Source: Candidatus Poribacteria bacterium (GTDB lineage Bacteria > Poribacteria > WGA-4E > WGA-3G). From it: DNA of 59,400 bases. Below the pieces are notes generated by a model. It saw only the letters and a list, made by a program, of their open reading frames with translations. It made no database searches and was not told where the DNA came from. Within the stretch, counting starts at the first letter, position 1; every line of letters begins with the position of its first letter. The translations under genes were made by a program, and so were the position numbers. This document shows, one piece after another, positions 33,295 to 40,847 of the stretch. The DNA is taken from the NCBI GenBank assembly GCA_022827185.1, contig JAJDTM010000020.1, positions 1 through 59,400 on the forward strand, in the 5' to 3' direction.

Positions 33295-33681
33295 TCAGAA
33301 TTCGCTTCTGGCTTGGAATGTAAAGGCATTCTCTATCTGTTCGAGTTTTAACACTTCAAGCTGCGGCGATAGGTGAATTGCGATAACATCAAAACGGCAA
33401 GGTGCGTCAAATAGGTTATGCGTTTGTAGGTATGCCAAGGCGACTTTGGAAATCTGTCGCTGCTTCTGCACTGTTACGGCGGCTTGCGGTAGCCCGAATT
33501 TGAGGCTGCGCCGCGTTTTAACTTCCACAAAAACGATGCAATCGCCATCCCGTGCTATAAGATCAATTTCACCGCGGACTGCACGGTAATTTCGTGCAAG
33601 GATTTCATACCCGCGCGCCTTGAGATGTGCAACTGCTAACGACTCACCCGTTTTTGCGATGTCCAAGCGTGAATACTCCAT
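33295..33681 (-). CDS. UPF0102 (YraN) family endonuclease-like protein
   Basis: 128 residues from the ATG at 33681, chosen because GGAAGGG lies nine bases upstream; a TTG at 33699 and an ATG at 33687 are alternatives. The fold is a small PD-(D/E)XK nuclease-like unit: ESLAVAHLKARGYEILARNY, then GEIDLIARDGDCIVFVEVKT, in which the Asp, Glu and Lys fit the catalytic pattern. The Arg-rich follow-on (RRSLKFGLPQAAV) is also typical. The biological role of this family is poorly known. It closes the rplS-rnhB operon, its usual place in many bacteria. Confidence 0.9.
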   Translation of the reverse strand: MEYSRLDIAKTGESLAVAHLKARGYEILARNYRAVRGEIDLIARDGDCIVFVEVKTRRSLKFGLPQAAVTVQKQRQISKVALAYLQTHNLFDAPCRFDVIAIHLSPQLEVLKLEQIENAFTFQARSEF

Positions 33682-33732
33682 TTGCATTTTCCCTTCCAAG
33701 CCGTGTGTGTTAAAACACGCAAGCCCCTTATT

Positions 33733-34332
33733 CTAATTATCTGGTAGGAGTTTAAAGGTGTGTCGATGCACATCGGATGCACCAAACTGAGCAATCGCTT
33801 GCCGATGCTGGGATGTTGGGTATCCTTTGTGTTTCTGAAATCCGTAGTTGGGATAGGTGCGATCTAACGCAATCATGCGTCTATCGCGAGTCGTCTTCGC
33901 AATAATGGAGGCAGCCGCAATAGAATAACTTCGGCTATCGCCCTTCTTAATTGCTTCACCTTGGATATCTACAGCAGGGAAATTTATGCCGTCAATGAGG
34001 AGATAGTCAGGGGCTGGTGTGAGTTGTTCAATTGCTGCTTGCATCGCCAGTAGGGTTGCTTCAAGCACATTCAAACTGTCAACAACTCGGTTGTCCACTG
34101 AGCCAATCCCAACAGACACGGCGACCTTGTAAATTTCATCATGCAAATGATCGCGTTGCTTTGGTGTTAACTGCTTTGAATCCTGTAAGCCTTTGATGCC
34201 ACAATTGCTGGGTAGGATGACTGCGGCGGCAATGACGGGACCAGCCAATGCGCCTCGACCCGCCTCGTCAATGCCTGCAATCTGTTTGTAGCCGTTCTGT
34301 TGGCAAGCACGCTCGAAAGCGTCCATTTGCAT
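33733..34332 (-). CDS. rnhB: Ribonuclease HII
   Basis: 199 residues from the ATG at 34332. The frame runs on to 34527, but that part overlaps rplS and is not RNase-like. The catalytic start IAGIDEAGRGALAGPVIAAAV gives the Asp-Glu pair. LQDSKQLTPKQRDHL and LLIDGINFP follow, as does the conserved SYSIAAASIIAKTTRDR. The enzyme removes ribonucleotides from RNA-DNA hybrids. It follows rplS by four bases and precedes the UPF0102 gene. Confidence 0.94.
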   Translation of the reverse strand: MQMDAFERACQQNGYKQIAGIDEAGRGALAGPVIAAAVILPSNCGIKGLQDSKQLTPKQRDHLHDEIYKVAVSVGIGSVDNRVVDSLNVLEATLLAMQAAIEQLTPAPDYLLIDGINFPAVDIQGEAIKKGDSRSYSIAAASIIAKTTRDRRMIALDRTYPNYGFQKHKGYPTSQHRQAIAQFGASDVHRHTFKLLPDN

Positions 34333-34336
34333 CAGG

Positions 34337-34681
34337 TTACTCTCTGCGTTCTCTGACGCGCGCGCCTCTTCCGGTACGATCACGCAAGTAGTATAACTTC
34401 GCTCGCCGAACTGCACCGTATCGGACGACCTGAATGCTTTCAATGTTCGGAGAATGCAGCGGGAATGTCCTTTCACTGCCAGCACCGAATGCGACGCGCC
34501 GGACTGTAAAGGTTTCCTTGAGTCCACCGTGTGCGCGGCGAATGACGGTTCCCTCGTATGCCTGGATGCGTTCCTTCTGCCCTTCTCGGATACGCGTATT
34601 CACCTTGACGACATCTCCGGGACCAAACTCAGGAATGTCGCTCTTTATGTATTGATTCTCAAAAGATTCAATCAGGTTCAT
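34337..34681 (-). CDS. rplS: 50S ribosomal protein L19
   Basis: 114 residues, the standard length. The core motifs are present: [20 protein letters not shown], then [20 protein letters not shown] and the C-terminal [33 protein letters not shown] provides a strong ribosome site. L19 lies at the interface of the two subunits. A 92-base gap separates it from trmD upstream, and rnhB follows almost at once. Confidence 0.97.
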   Translation of the reverse strand: MNLIESFENQYIKSDIPEFGPGDVVKVNTRIREGQKERIQAYEGTVIRRAHGGLKETFTVRRVAFGAGSERTFPLHSPNIESIQVVRYGAVRRAKLYYLRDRTGRGARVRERRE

Positions 34682-34773
34682 AATTATTCCTCCTTCTTAG
34701 GTAATATTAAGTTCGCTACGGTATAATGTTGATTTGTAGGATTCCTTTTAAACTAAATGATTCATGCCTTGCT

Positions 34774-35502
34774 TTACTCCACCAATCCTGCCGCTTTAAG
34801 AATTGCTATATCCTCTTCGCTGAGTTCCAGTTTCTGGAGCAGATCTGGACGGTGTTTCGCCGTGCGTTTGAGTGCCTCTGCGTACCGCCACTTCTCGATA
34901 TTCTCGTGGTGTCCACTCAAAAGCACCTCTGGCACATGCATTTCGGCAAACTCAGCAGGTCGCGTATAATGCGGATGGTCAAGCAAATCCTGACTGAACG
35001 AATCGACGTGTGCGGATTCATAATCACCAAGCGCGCTCGGAAGGACACGCCCCACCGCATCAATCAAAACAAGTGCTGCGATTTCACCGCCGCTTAAGAC
35101 GTAATCGCCGATAGAGATCTCAGTTGTTACCAATTTATCACGTACCCGTTCATCAACACCTTTGTAACGCCCACACAAAAGCATAAGATGCGTTTCCAAT
35201 GAAAGCGATTCCGCGAGTCCCTGTGTTAGTGGTATCCCTTGAGGTGTTAGGTAGATAATATGCGCGGTTTCCGTTGGATTCAACGCTGCGACCGCTGCAA
35301 AAATAGGCTCGGGTTTAAGGATCATCCCCGCGCCGCCACCATAAGGGTAGTCATCAACGGATTTATGTTTATCGGTTGCCCAATCGCGAAGATTATGAAG
35401 ATTGACGGTGAGTTTAGCAGCGTCTTGAACGCGTTTGAGAATTCCGGTTTTTAGTGCCGGCGCGATTATCTCTGGAAACAGGGCGAGAACATCAATTTTC
35501 AT
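34774..35502 (-). CDS. trmD: tRNA (guanine-N1)-methyltransferase TrmD
   Basis: 242 residues from the ATG at 35502; the frame is open 13 codons further, but the family starts at MKIDVLALFPE. The trefoil-knot SAM site is seen in IIYLTPQGIPLTQ, LLCGRYKGVDERV and EISIGDYVLSGGE. The enzyme makes m1G37 in tRNAs and guards the reading frame. In many bacteria rimM lies directly upstream of trmD; here the 65-base gap to khpA leaves no room for it. Confidence 0.96.
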   Translation of the reverse strand: MKIDVLALFPEIIAPALKTGILKRVQDAAKLTVNLHNLRDWATDKHKSVDDYPYGGGAGMILKPEPIFAAVAALNPTETAHIIYLTPQGIPLTQGLAESLSLETHLMLLCGRYKGVDERVRDKLVTTEISIGDYVLSGGEIAALVLIDAVGRVLPSALGDYESAHVDSFSQDLLDHPHYTRPAEFAEMHVPEVLLSGHHENIEKWRYAEALKRTAKHRPDLLQKLELSEEDIAILKAAGLVE

Positions 35503-35567
35503 TTTAACATCGGCTGGCGACCTGAATCTGTGGTACTGCACCTGGTCCTAACAAGTAAACAGGGTTC

Positions 35568-35822
35568 TTACGCCTCGTCTGTTCTGGGTTCATCAATCAG
35601 TTCAAGAATCACCTTTTTATTTGCTCGCAGTCCGGCGGTATAGAGGATACTCCTTATGGCTTTCAGCGTCCGCCCGTATCTCCCGATGATTTTCCCTAAA
35701 TCCGCCTCTGTCACAGTTAACTCAATAATAACCACGGTTTCGCCGGTTACTTCACGGACCACCACTTCATCAGGGTAATCAACGAGAGACTTTACGATGT
35801 ATTCGATCAAATCTTTGAACAT
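35568..35822 (-). CDS. khpA: KH-domain RNA-binding protein KhpA
   Basis: 84 residues, a single KH domain with the GxxG loop in GKIIGRYGRTLKAIRSIL near residues 43-60. The N-terminal helix FKDLIEYIVKSLVDYPDEV matches the YlqC/KhpA family. In Gram-positive bacteria KhpA works with KhpB in RNA regulation; here only the position between rpsP and trmD supports the name. It lies 66 bases after rpsP. Confidence 0.92.
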   Translation of the reverse strand: MFKDLIEYIVKSLVDYPDEVVVREVTGETVVIIELTVTEADLGKIIGRYGRTLKAIRSILYTAGLRANKKVILELIDEPRTDEA

Positions 35823-35888
35823 AGTTCACTTTTGGGTTTCAGTAGATGCGCCCACCGCCTGCGTTTTTGGCACCTGTCAAAACAGGTA

Positions 35889-36311
35889 TTATTCTTCTTC
35901 TTCAGCGGATTCGTCGGATGTTTCTTCAGTAAGCAGTGTTCCGGTTTCAGATTCTGTTTCTTGTGTTTCAGTAGGTTCGGTGTCATCCGCCTTTTGGACT
36001 TCATCTTCGGCTGTCTCGGTGACTTCGTCCTCCGGCATCGGTTTCCCCAATTTTTCGTATTCAAATTTCATCAAAATCCCGCTTTTGGAGAGTAGACGCT
36101 TTGCCGTATCAGAGGGTTGCGCGCCCCGCCTTAACCATTTCAAGGCTTTCTCTTCATCGATGAAAACATCTGCCGGATCCGTTAACGGGTTGTAATGGCC
36201 GAGGCGTTCTAAAAACACACCATCTCTCGAAGCACGTGCGTCAGCCGCGACGAGCCGATAAAAAGGACGTTTCTTCCTACCGTGTCGTTGTAATCTAATT
36301 CTAACTGCCAA
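35889..36311 (-). CDS. rpsP: 30S ribosomal protein S16 with an acidic C-terminal extension
   Basis: 140 residues. The first 88 are S16: [20 protein letters not shown], then [10 protein letters not shown] and [19 protein letters not shown]. The last 50 are dominated by Glu, Asp, Ser and Thr (for example ETEDE-like stretches, ending SAEEEE), far longer than the usual tail of 80-90-residue S16 proteins. The tail is probably disordered. The gene sits between ffh and khpA with gaps of 68 and 66 bases. Confidence 0.95.
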   Translation of the reverse strand: MAVRIRLQRHGRKKRPFYRLVAADARASRDGVFLERLGHYNPLTDPADVFIDEEKALKWLRRGAQPSDTAKRLLSKSGILMKFEYEKLGKPMPEDEVTETAEDEVQKADDTEPTETQETESETGTLLTEETSDESAEEEE

Positions 36312-36379
36312 AAAAATACCTCCTCGTGGTATCTATACCGCTTCCGTAAAAAGTGACCCTTTTACGGGTTCACTTGTGG

Positions 36380-37771
36380 CTATTTGCGGCGTCTTCGTTT
36401 CCGAGGCTTTCTCGATGTCTTCCGTTTTGGACGCGGAAGTGCACCTATTTTCTGCCCCATCTGCGGCATTGCCATCGCCGTCTGCTGGTTTAACATACGA
36501 TTCATCATCTGGAGTTGTGAGACCAGCATGTTTATCTGATTTACGGTCGTACCGCTGCCTTTGGAAATACGGAGTTTTCGACTTCTATCTAACAATCGAG
36601 GGTTCTTTCGTTCCTCAAGCGTCATTGACTGGATGATTGCCTTTGCGGTCTGCAAATGGCTCTCATCGGGTGTAAGATTTTGAACCGGCAGCTGATTCTT
36701 AAAGGGCATCAGATCCATTAATTGATCCAAAGGTCCCATATTTTTCAGCTGCTCTAACTGTGTGAGAAAATCGTTAAAATCTAATCCTTTATTTTCTGTG
36801 AGTTTACGTTCAAGTTCCTTTGCCTGATCTTCGCTAAAGAGGTCTTCTGCTTTTTCAAGCAAGGTCTGGAAATCACCTTGTCCAAGGATGCGCGAGGCCA
36901 TCCGCTCTGGATGGAACTCTTCGAGGGACGCTGCCTCAATCTTTTCACCGACCCCGATAAACTTAATCGGTTTCTGTGTGATATGTCGGATCGAAAGTGC
37001 TGCACCGCCGCGAGCGTCTCCATCCATTTTCGTGAGGATAACGCCGTCAATATCGAGGTCGTTGTTGAAATTTTCAGCGACATTTACGGCATCTTGTCCC
37101 GTCATTGCATCGACAATGAGAAGGATTTCAGACGGATTGACGCTTTCTTTAATCTGCCGAAGTTCACCCATCAGTTCATCATCAACGTGCAAACGTCCTG
37201 CTGTGTCAATAATAACGCAGTTGTGCCCGTTCGCCAACGCTGCCTTGACAGATGCTGCCGCGATTTCAACGGGAGAGACCTCTGTCCCCATCGAAAACAC
37301 AGATGTTTCCGTCTGTTCGCCGAGTACTTGTAGCTGCTTAATGGCGGCGGGACGATATACATCAGCGGCAACGAGCAGGGGTTTCCGTCCCTCTTTATGA
37401 AATCTGAGGGCTAATTTCGCTGCCACGGTTGTTTTGCCCGCACCTTGCAAACCGACGAGCATCACTACCGTAGGACCGCTCGGTGCGATCTGAATCTTCT
37501 CAGCCGTATCGCCCATCAATTGGGTCAATTCTTCGCCAATAATTCGGGCAATCTGTAGTTCAGGCGTGAGACTGCCGAGCACCTCTTGCCCCAAGGCACG
37601 CACTTTAATCTGCTCTATAAACTCACGTGTGACTTTATAGTTAACGTCTGCCTCCAGAAAAGCGCGACGCACTTCACGCAAGGTATCAGAGATATTATTC
37701 TCTGTCAGTTTCCCTTGCCCTTTGAGTTTTTTGAAAGTGCTTTGTAACCTATCGCTCAAACTCTCAAACAT
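36380..37771 (-). CDS. ffh: Signal recognition particle protein Ffh
   Basis: 463 residues from the ATG at 37771, which has AGGA ten bases upstream; a GTG at 37777 would add two. The N domain is followed by the G domain with P-loop GLQGAGKTT, then DVYRPAAIKQL, DTAGRLHVD and the TKMDGDARGG motif. The Met-rich M domain (LVSQLQMMNRMLNQQ) is the signal-peptide and 4.5S RNA binding part. A basic tail (KRKTSRKPRKRRRRK) ends the protein. It leads the operon and has a consensus promoter. Confidence 0.96.
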   Translation of the reverse strand: MFESLSDRLQSTFKKLKGQGKLTENNISDTLREVRRAFLEADVNYKVTREFIEQIKVRALGQEVLGSLTPELQIARIIGEELTQLMGDTAEKIQIAPSGPTVVMLVGLQGAGKTTVAAKLALRFHKEGRKPLLVAADVYRPAAIKQLQVLGEQTETSVFSMGTEVSPVEIAAASVKAALANGHNCVIIDTAGRLHVDDELMGELRQIKESVNPSEILLIVDAMTGQDAVNVAENFNNDLDIDGVILTKMDGDARGGAALSIRHITQKPIKFIGVGEKIEAASLEEFHPERMASRILGQGDFQTLLEKAEDLFSEDQAKELERKLTENKGLDFNDFLTQLEQLKNMGPLDQLMDLMPFKNQLPVQNLTPDESHLQTAKAIIQSMTLEERKNPRLLDRSRKLRISKGSGTTVNQINMLVSQLQMMNRMLNQQTAMAMPQMGQKIGALPRPKRKTSRKPRKRRRRK

Positions 37772-37849
37772 TATCACTGCGTCCTTTTTTCAAGTCGTGT
37801 ACCGAGAGACGTAACATCGTGTAAAGACAATCTAATCCCTAATTATACA

Positions 37850-37878
37850 ATTATAGCAAATTTTACCGCCGATGTCAA
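37850..37878 (-). promoter_or_regulatory. Consensus sigma70 promoter of the ffh operon
   Basis: On the minus strand TTGACA (37878-37873) and TATAAT (37855-37850) are both perfect matches and are spaced by exactly 17 bases. Initiation about seven bases later gives a leader of some 70 bases before ffh. Confidence 0.85.
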
Positions 37879-37988
37879 ACTTTTTTTCGAGAAGCGGTCA
37901 GCAGTGAGTAAACGTTATGACCGAGAGATCGTTTCTACAAGAAAGAACCCACGATTGGGGAACTGAATAGTTCTGTTTTCTTTCCTGC

Positions 37989-38017
37989 TTGACAGCAATC
38001 CATATCTATGGTAGAAA
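37989..38017 (+). promoter_or_regulatory. Possible promoter of the beta-helix lipoprotein gene
   Basis: TTGACA at 37989-37994 and a weak TAGAAA at 38012-38017 are 17 bases apart. Initiation would fall near the ATG at 38024, so either the transcript is leaderless or translation begins at the second Met, 38063. Confidence 0.4.
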
Positions 38018-38023
38018 TATAAC

Positions 38024-39115
38024 ATGAGAATAACAACTATCAAACAACAGTTTTGGAAAATTATGCCTTATAATGCTTTAATTTGCCTAATCTGCGTCCT
38101 AACGGGATTCTATTGTGGATGCCAAGGTGAGAAGTTCAATTTCAATATAGAGGGTGGTAGTTTAGAGATTATAGAGAAATCCGGTGAATTGACCGAGAAT
38201 GAGGTCTGGGACGGACGGATCTATGTTACCGGTGACGTTGTCGTGCCGGAAGGTGTGACGCTGACGATCCGTTCGGGGACGATCGTCGGTTTTGAGCCGG
38301 TGGATACACCGAGTGGACTTATCGTGCGTGGCGAACTCTATGCCGAAGGATCACCAGACCGGATGATAGTTTTCGGTTCCTTAGGAAAGCAACAGCAACG
38401 TGAACAGGCACCGGCAGTAGAAACAACTAACGCCACATTTGGAACAGATCCTGCTACCTTGGGAATACAAGGGCATGGCGATACCGAAATCGAGAAAACC
38501 GTAACAGCAGATCTACCAAAAGCCGGAGATTGGGCAGGCATTCGGATTGAAGCCACAAGTCCGAATAGCCGTCTAACATATTGCCGCGTCCAACACGCGA
38601 CTGCCGGTATCGCAGCCCGAACGGACGCAGTCCAAATCGAGAGATGTCTTATTAGCGAAAATAATACGGGCGTACTTTGCGAAAACACCAGTCCGACGAT
38701 TACGAATAATGAGTTTAATAGAAACGGTGTAGGTTCAAAATTTCAAGGCAGCGCATCACCGGATGTCGAATACAACGAGTTCACGGCTAACAATTACGGA
38801 ATCACTTGCGAAGACGACTCCCGCCCCCGTATTCAGTATAACGTGCTTCGCGCCAATTATGAGAATGCCATTGTCTGCTATTCTACGGCTTCCCCGGAAA
38901 TAGTCTCCAACAATATAATAATGAACATCGGTTGGGCGGTCTACGACGGGGGCAGACTCCGGGATAACTTTATTCAAGGGAATAAACAGGTCGGACCAAA
39001 TATAACAGAACTCGGCATCGGGACACAGAGCGATCAGTTTTACGGTGTAGAGGAAGCATTTGAACCGAGGAATTCTCCGGTGGCAGAGGCAGGTGTGCCC
39101 AGAGAAAATTTCTAA
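38024..39115 (+). CDS. Lipoprotein with right-handed parallel beta-helix
   Basis: 363 residues. The N-terminus is a signal peptide ending in the lipobox FYCGC near residue 33. The start at 38024 keeps the positive charges before the hydrophobic part. From about residue 165 onward short repeats of the NosD/pectate-lyase type appear: NNTGVLCENTSPTITNNEFN, YNEFTANNYGITCEDDSRPR and NAIVCYSTASPEIVSNNII, about 23 residues each, which would stack as helix coils. An upstream strand-rich domain has VVPEGVTLTIRSGTIVGFEP, typical of right-handed beta-helix caps. It may bind or cut polysaccharide; no catalytic site was recognised. Confidence 0.75.
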   Translation: MRITTIKQQFWKIMPYNALICLICVLTGFYCGCQGEKFNFNIEGGSLEIIEKSGELTENEVWDGRIYVTGDVVVPEGVTLTIRSGTIVGFEPVDTPSGLIVRGELYAEGSPDRMIVFGSLGKQQQREQAPAVETTNATFGTDPATLGIQGHGDTEIEKTVTADLPKAGDWAGIRIEATSPNSRLTYCRVQHATAGIAARTDAVQIERCLISENNTGVLCENTSPTITNNEFNRNGVGSKFQGSASPDVEYNEFTANNYGITCEDDSRPRIQYNVLRANYENAIVCYSTASPEIVSNNIIMNIGWAVYDGGRLRDNFIQGNKQVGPNITELGIGTQSDQFYGVEEAFEPRNSPVAEAGVPRENF

Positions 39116-39121
39116 CAGGAA

Positions 39122-39237
39122 TAGGACTTACGCATTTCCTCTCAAAGTCCCCCTGATAAGGGGGATTTAGGGGGTTAAAATGACACACTGCAGGCGGGGT
39201 TTTAAACCCCGCCTGCGATGGGGCTGTGTAAGTCCTA
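39122..39237. mobile_element. MITE-like element with inverted ends, carrying repeats R3 and R1
   Basis: The ends TAGGACTTACGCA (39122-39134) and TGTGTAAGTCCTA (39225-39237) match as inverted repeats at 12 of 13 places. Inside are a reversed R3 copy (39144-39176) and a palindrome with 13-base arms around one T (39190-39216). There is no coding capacity. The palindrome and right end recur at 10245-10295, which suggests a mobilised non-autonomous element. No clear target duplication was seen. Confidence 0.6.
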
Positions 39238-39249
39238 AGGAAATTATGT

Positions 39250-40173
39250 ATGAGCCGCTTCAAAGCCTATCTTGAACTCATCCGTTACCCGCTCTTTGCT
39301 GTTCCAATTGTAGCGACACTTCCGGGCGCGCTCATCGCAAGTCAAGGACGTTTTACATGGCGCGTTGCGGTGGCGCTGGTAATTGCGCTTTTCGGCTACT
39401 TCGCCGGAATGATAAAAAACGACTATTTCCACCATGAGACGGACAAACAGACGAACCCTGAGCGTCCACTCCCTTCGCAACGACTGACCCCACGACACGC
39501 GATTGTCCCCGCAAGTGTTATCTATGGGTTGTGTGTTATTGGCGGTTTCTTGCTCAATCTCCAAACCGGTTTTCTGGTAATGGGATTGGTGGCGATTTCG
39601 CATCTCTATAACGCCATCTTCAAAGCGAAAGGGATTTTAGGAAGCCTCACACTGCCTTTGGGGATTGGGTTGCTGAGTATCTTCGGAGCGTTGGTCGTTA
39701 GCGGGACTGTACCGCGTTTAGTATGGTACGCTTTTGCTGCGACAACGCTTTACGATTTAGGTACGCATATTACCACGACCTTCAAAGACATCACACGCGA
39801 CAAACAACTCGGAATTTTAACGACACCGCTTCAGATTGGCGTCCGTCCGGCACTTTTGGTCTCTGCAGTCGCGACGATTCTCGCTTTCGCGATCGCACTT
39901 TTGCCGTATTGGTTGGAACCCGATATTCAAAGGGCTTATGTTATTTGGGTGATCTTAGGCATTGTTGCCACTGTTGGCACACGTATTTCACTCTATCTGC
40001 AGCCGAATGAGAAAAACGGCTATTTTGCGTTGAAAGGTTCAATGGTTGGCTCTATTCTCTTTTTTCCGTGCCTTATCGGCGCGCAGGTGTCTATTGTTAT
40101 TTCGGCAGCGGTCATTCTACCGTTGCTATTGATTACACTGTTTTTGTTAAAAACGACGCGCCAAGAGGTTTAA
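39250..40173 (+). CDS. UbiA-family prenyltransferase
   Basis: 307 residues with about eight membrane helices. The first Asp-rich motif NDYFHHETDKQTNPERPL lies near residue 57, and the second, FKDITRDKQLGILTTP, near residue 178. Both are needed to bind prenyl diphosphate through Mg2+. The family attaches isoprenoid chains to aromatic or other acceptors (quinones, haem, chlorophyll). The acceptor is not readable, and no quinone genes except ubiX are in the window. It starts 12 bases after the MITE-like element. Confidence 0.85.
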   Translation: MSRFKAYLELIRYPLFAVPIVATLPGALIASQGRFTWRVAVALVIALFGYFAGMIKNDYFHHETDKQTNPERPLPSQRLTPRHAIVPASVIYGLCVIGGFLLNLQTGFLVMGLVAISHLYNAIFKAKGILGSLTLPLGIGLLSIFGALVVSGTVPRLVWYAFAATTLYDLGTHITTTFKDITRDKQLGILTTPLQIGVRPALLVSAVATILAFAIALLPYWLEPDIQRAYVIWVILGIVATVGTRISLYLQPNEKNGYFALKGSMVGSILFFPCLIGAQVSIVISAAVILPLLLITLFLLKTTRQEV

Positions 40174-40266
40174 GGTGCGATTTTCTTGTCGCGGTTTGCC
40201 ATCCGACTTTTTACGAATTCTTTGCTGGCAAAGTTTGAAACTTTACGCATTAAGGAGATGGTTACA

Positions 40267-40755
40267 TTGGAACAGATTAACCAACCCAATGCTTTAGTGA
40301 TAATTGCAGTTTTCATGGTATCCATGCTAACGGGGTGCGTTTCCCATAGTGGAGAGGTTCAGACCTTTAGTAGAGAGGTTCAGACCTTTGCTCAGATTGC
40401 CAAGAACATAGAAGCAAACCCAGAGAAAGCAATAAACACCTATGTAGGTAGGGTCGTAAATATCAGGGCTAAGGCTGGAATTGTCGCGGGTTTAAGATCC
40501 CAATTATCAAAGGATTTTTCAGCTCACCTTAGAGGTAGTGGTCGTGTAGGTAGTCGTTTCGTATCGTTTTGGGTACAAGGTAAACCTTGGGTAAGAAATG
40601 AACCTTTTCAGCCGGATAAATTTTTTCGCTCGGATGGAGGCTCCGACGATCCAAAGTTCTACCTTTTTAAAGTGCGTATAAAAACTATTGATCCAAACAT
40701 GGCACTCCATTATTGGACGGTTTGGATGGAGATTCTTGAATGGTCTGAAAGATAA
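40267..40755 (+). CDS. Small lipoprotein with a seven-residue tandem duplication
   Basis: 162 residues from a TTG at 40267, which has AAGGAG nine bases upstream; an ATG at 40258 overlaps that site. A signal segment ends in the lipobox MLTGC. Just after it EVQTFSR and EVQTFAQ show a 21-base tandem duplication (copies at 40352-40368 and 40373-40389). The rest reads as a small mixed domain with INTYVGRVVNIRAKAG, similar in style to OB-fold or DUF-type lipoproteins. No function was recognised. Confidence 0.6.
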   Translation: MEQINQPNALVIIAVFMVSMLTGCVSHSGEVQTFSREVQTFAQIAKNIEANPEKAINTYVGRVVNIRAKAGIVAGLRSQLSKDFSAHLRGSGRVGSRFVSFWVQGKPWVRNEPFQPDKFFRSDGGSDDPKFYLFKVRIKTIDPNMALHYWTVWMEILEWSER

Positions 40756-40847
40756 CCAAAACCCTCACCTCAGCGACGCTGATGCGTGAACAGAAAACCG
40801 ATGGTCATCCCAACGGGACGACCGTAGGGAGGTTAATAGATAAAAAT

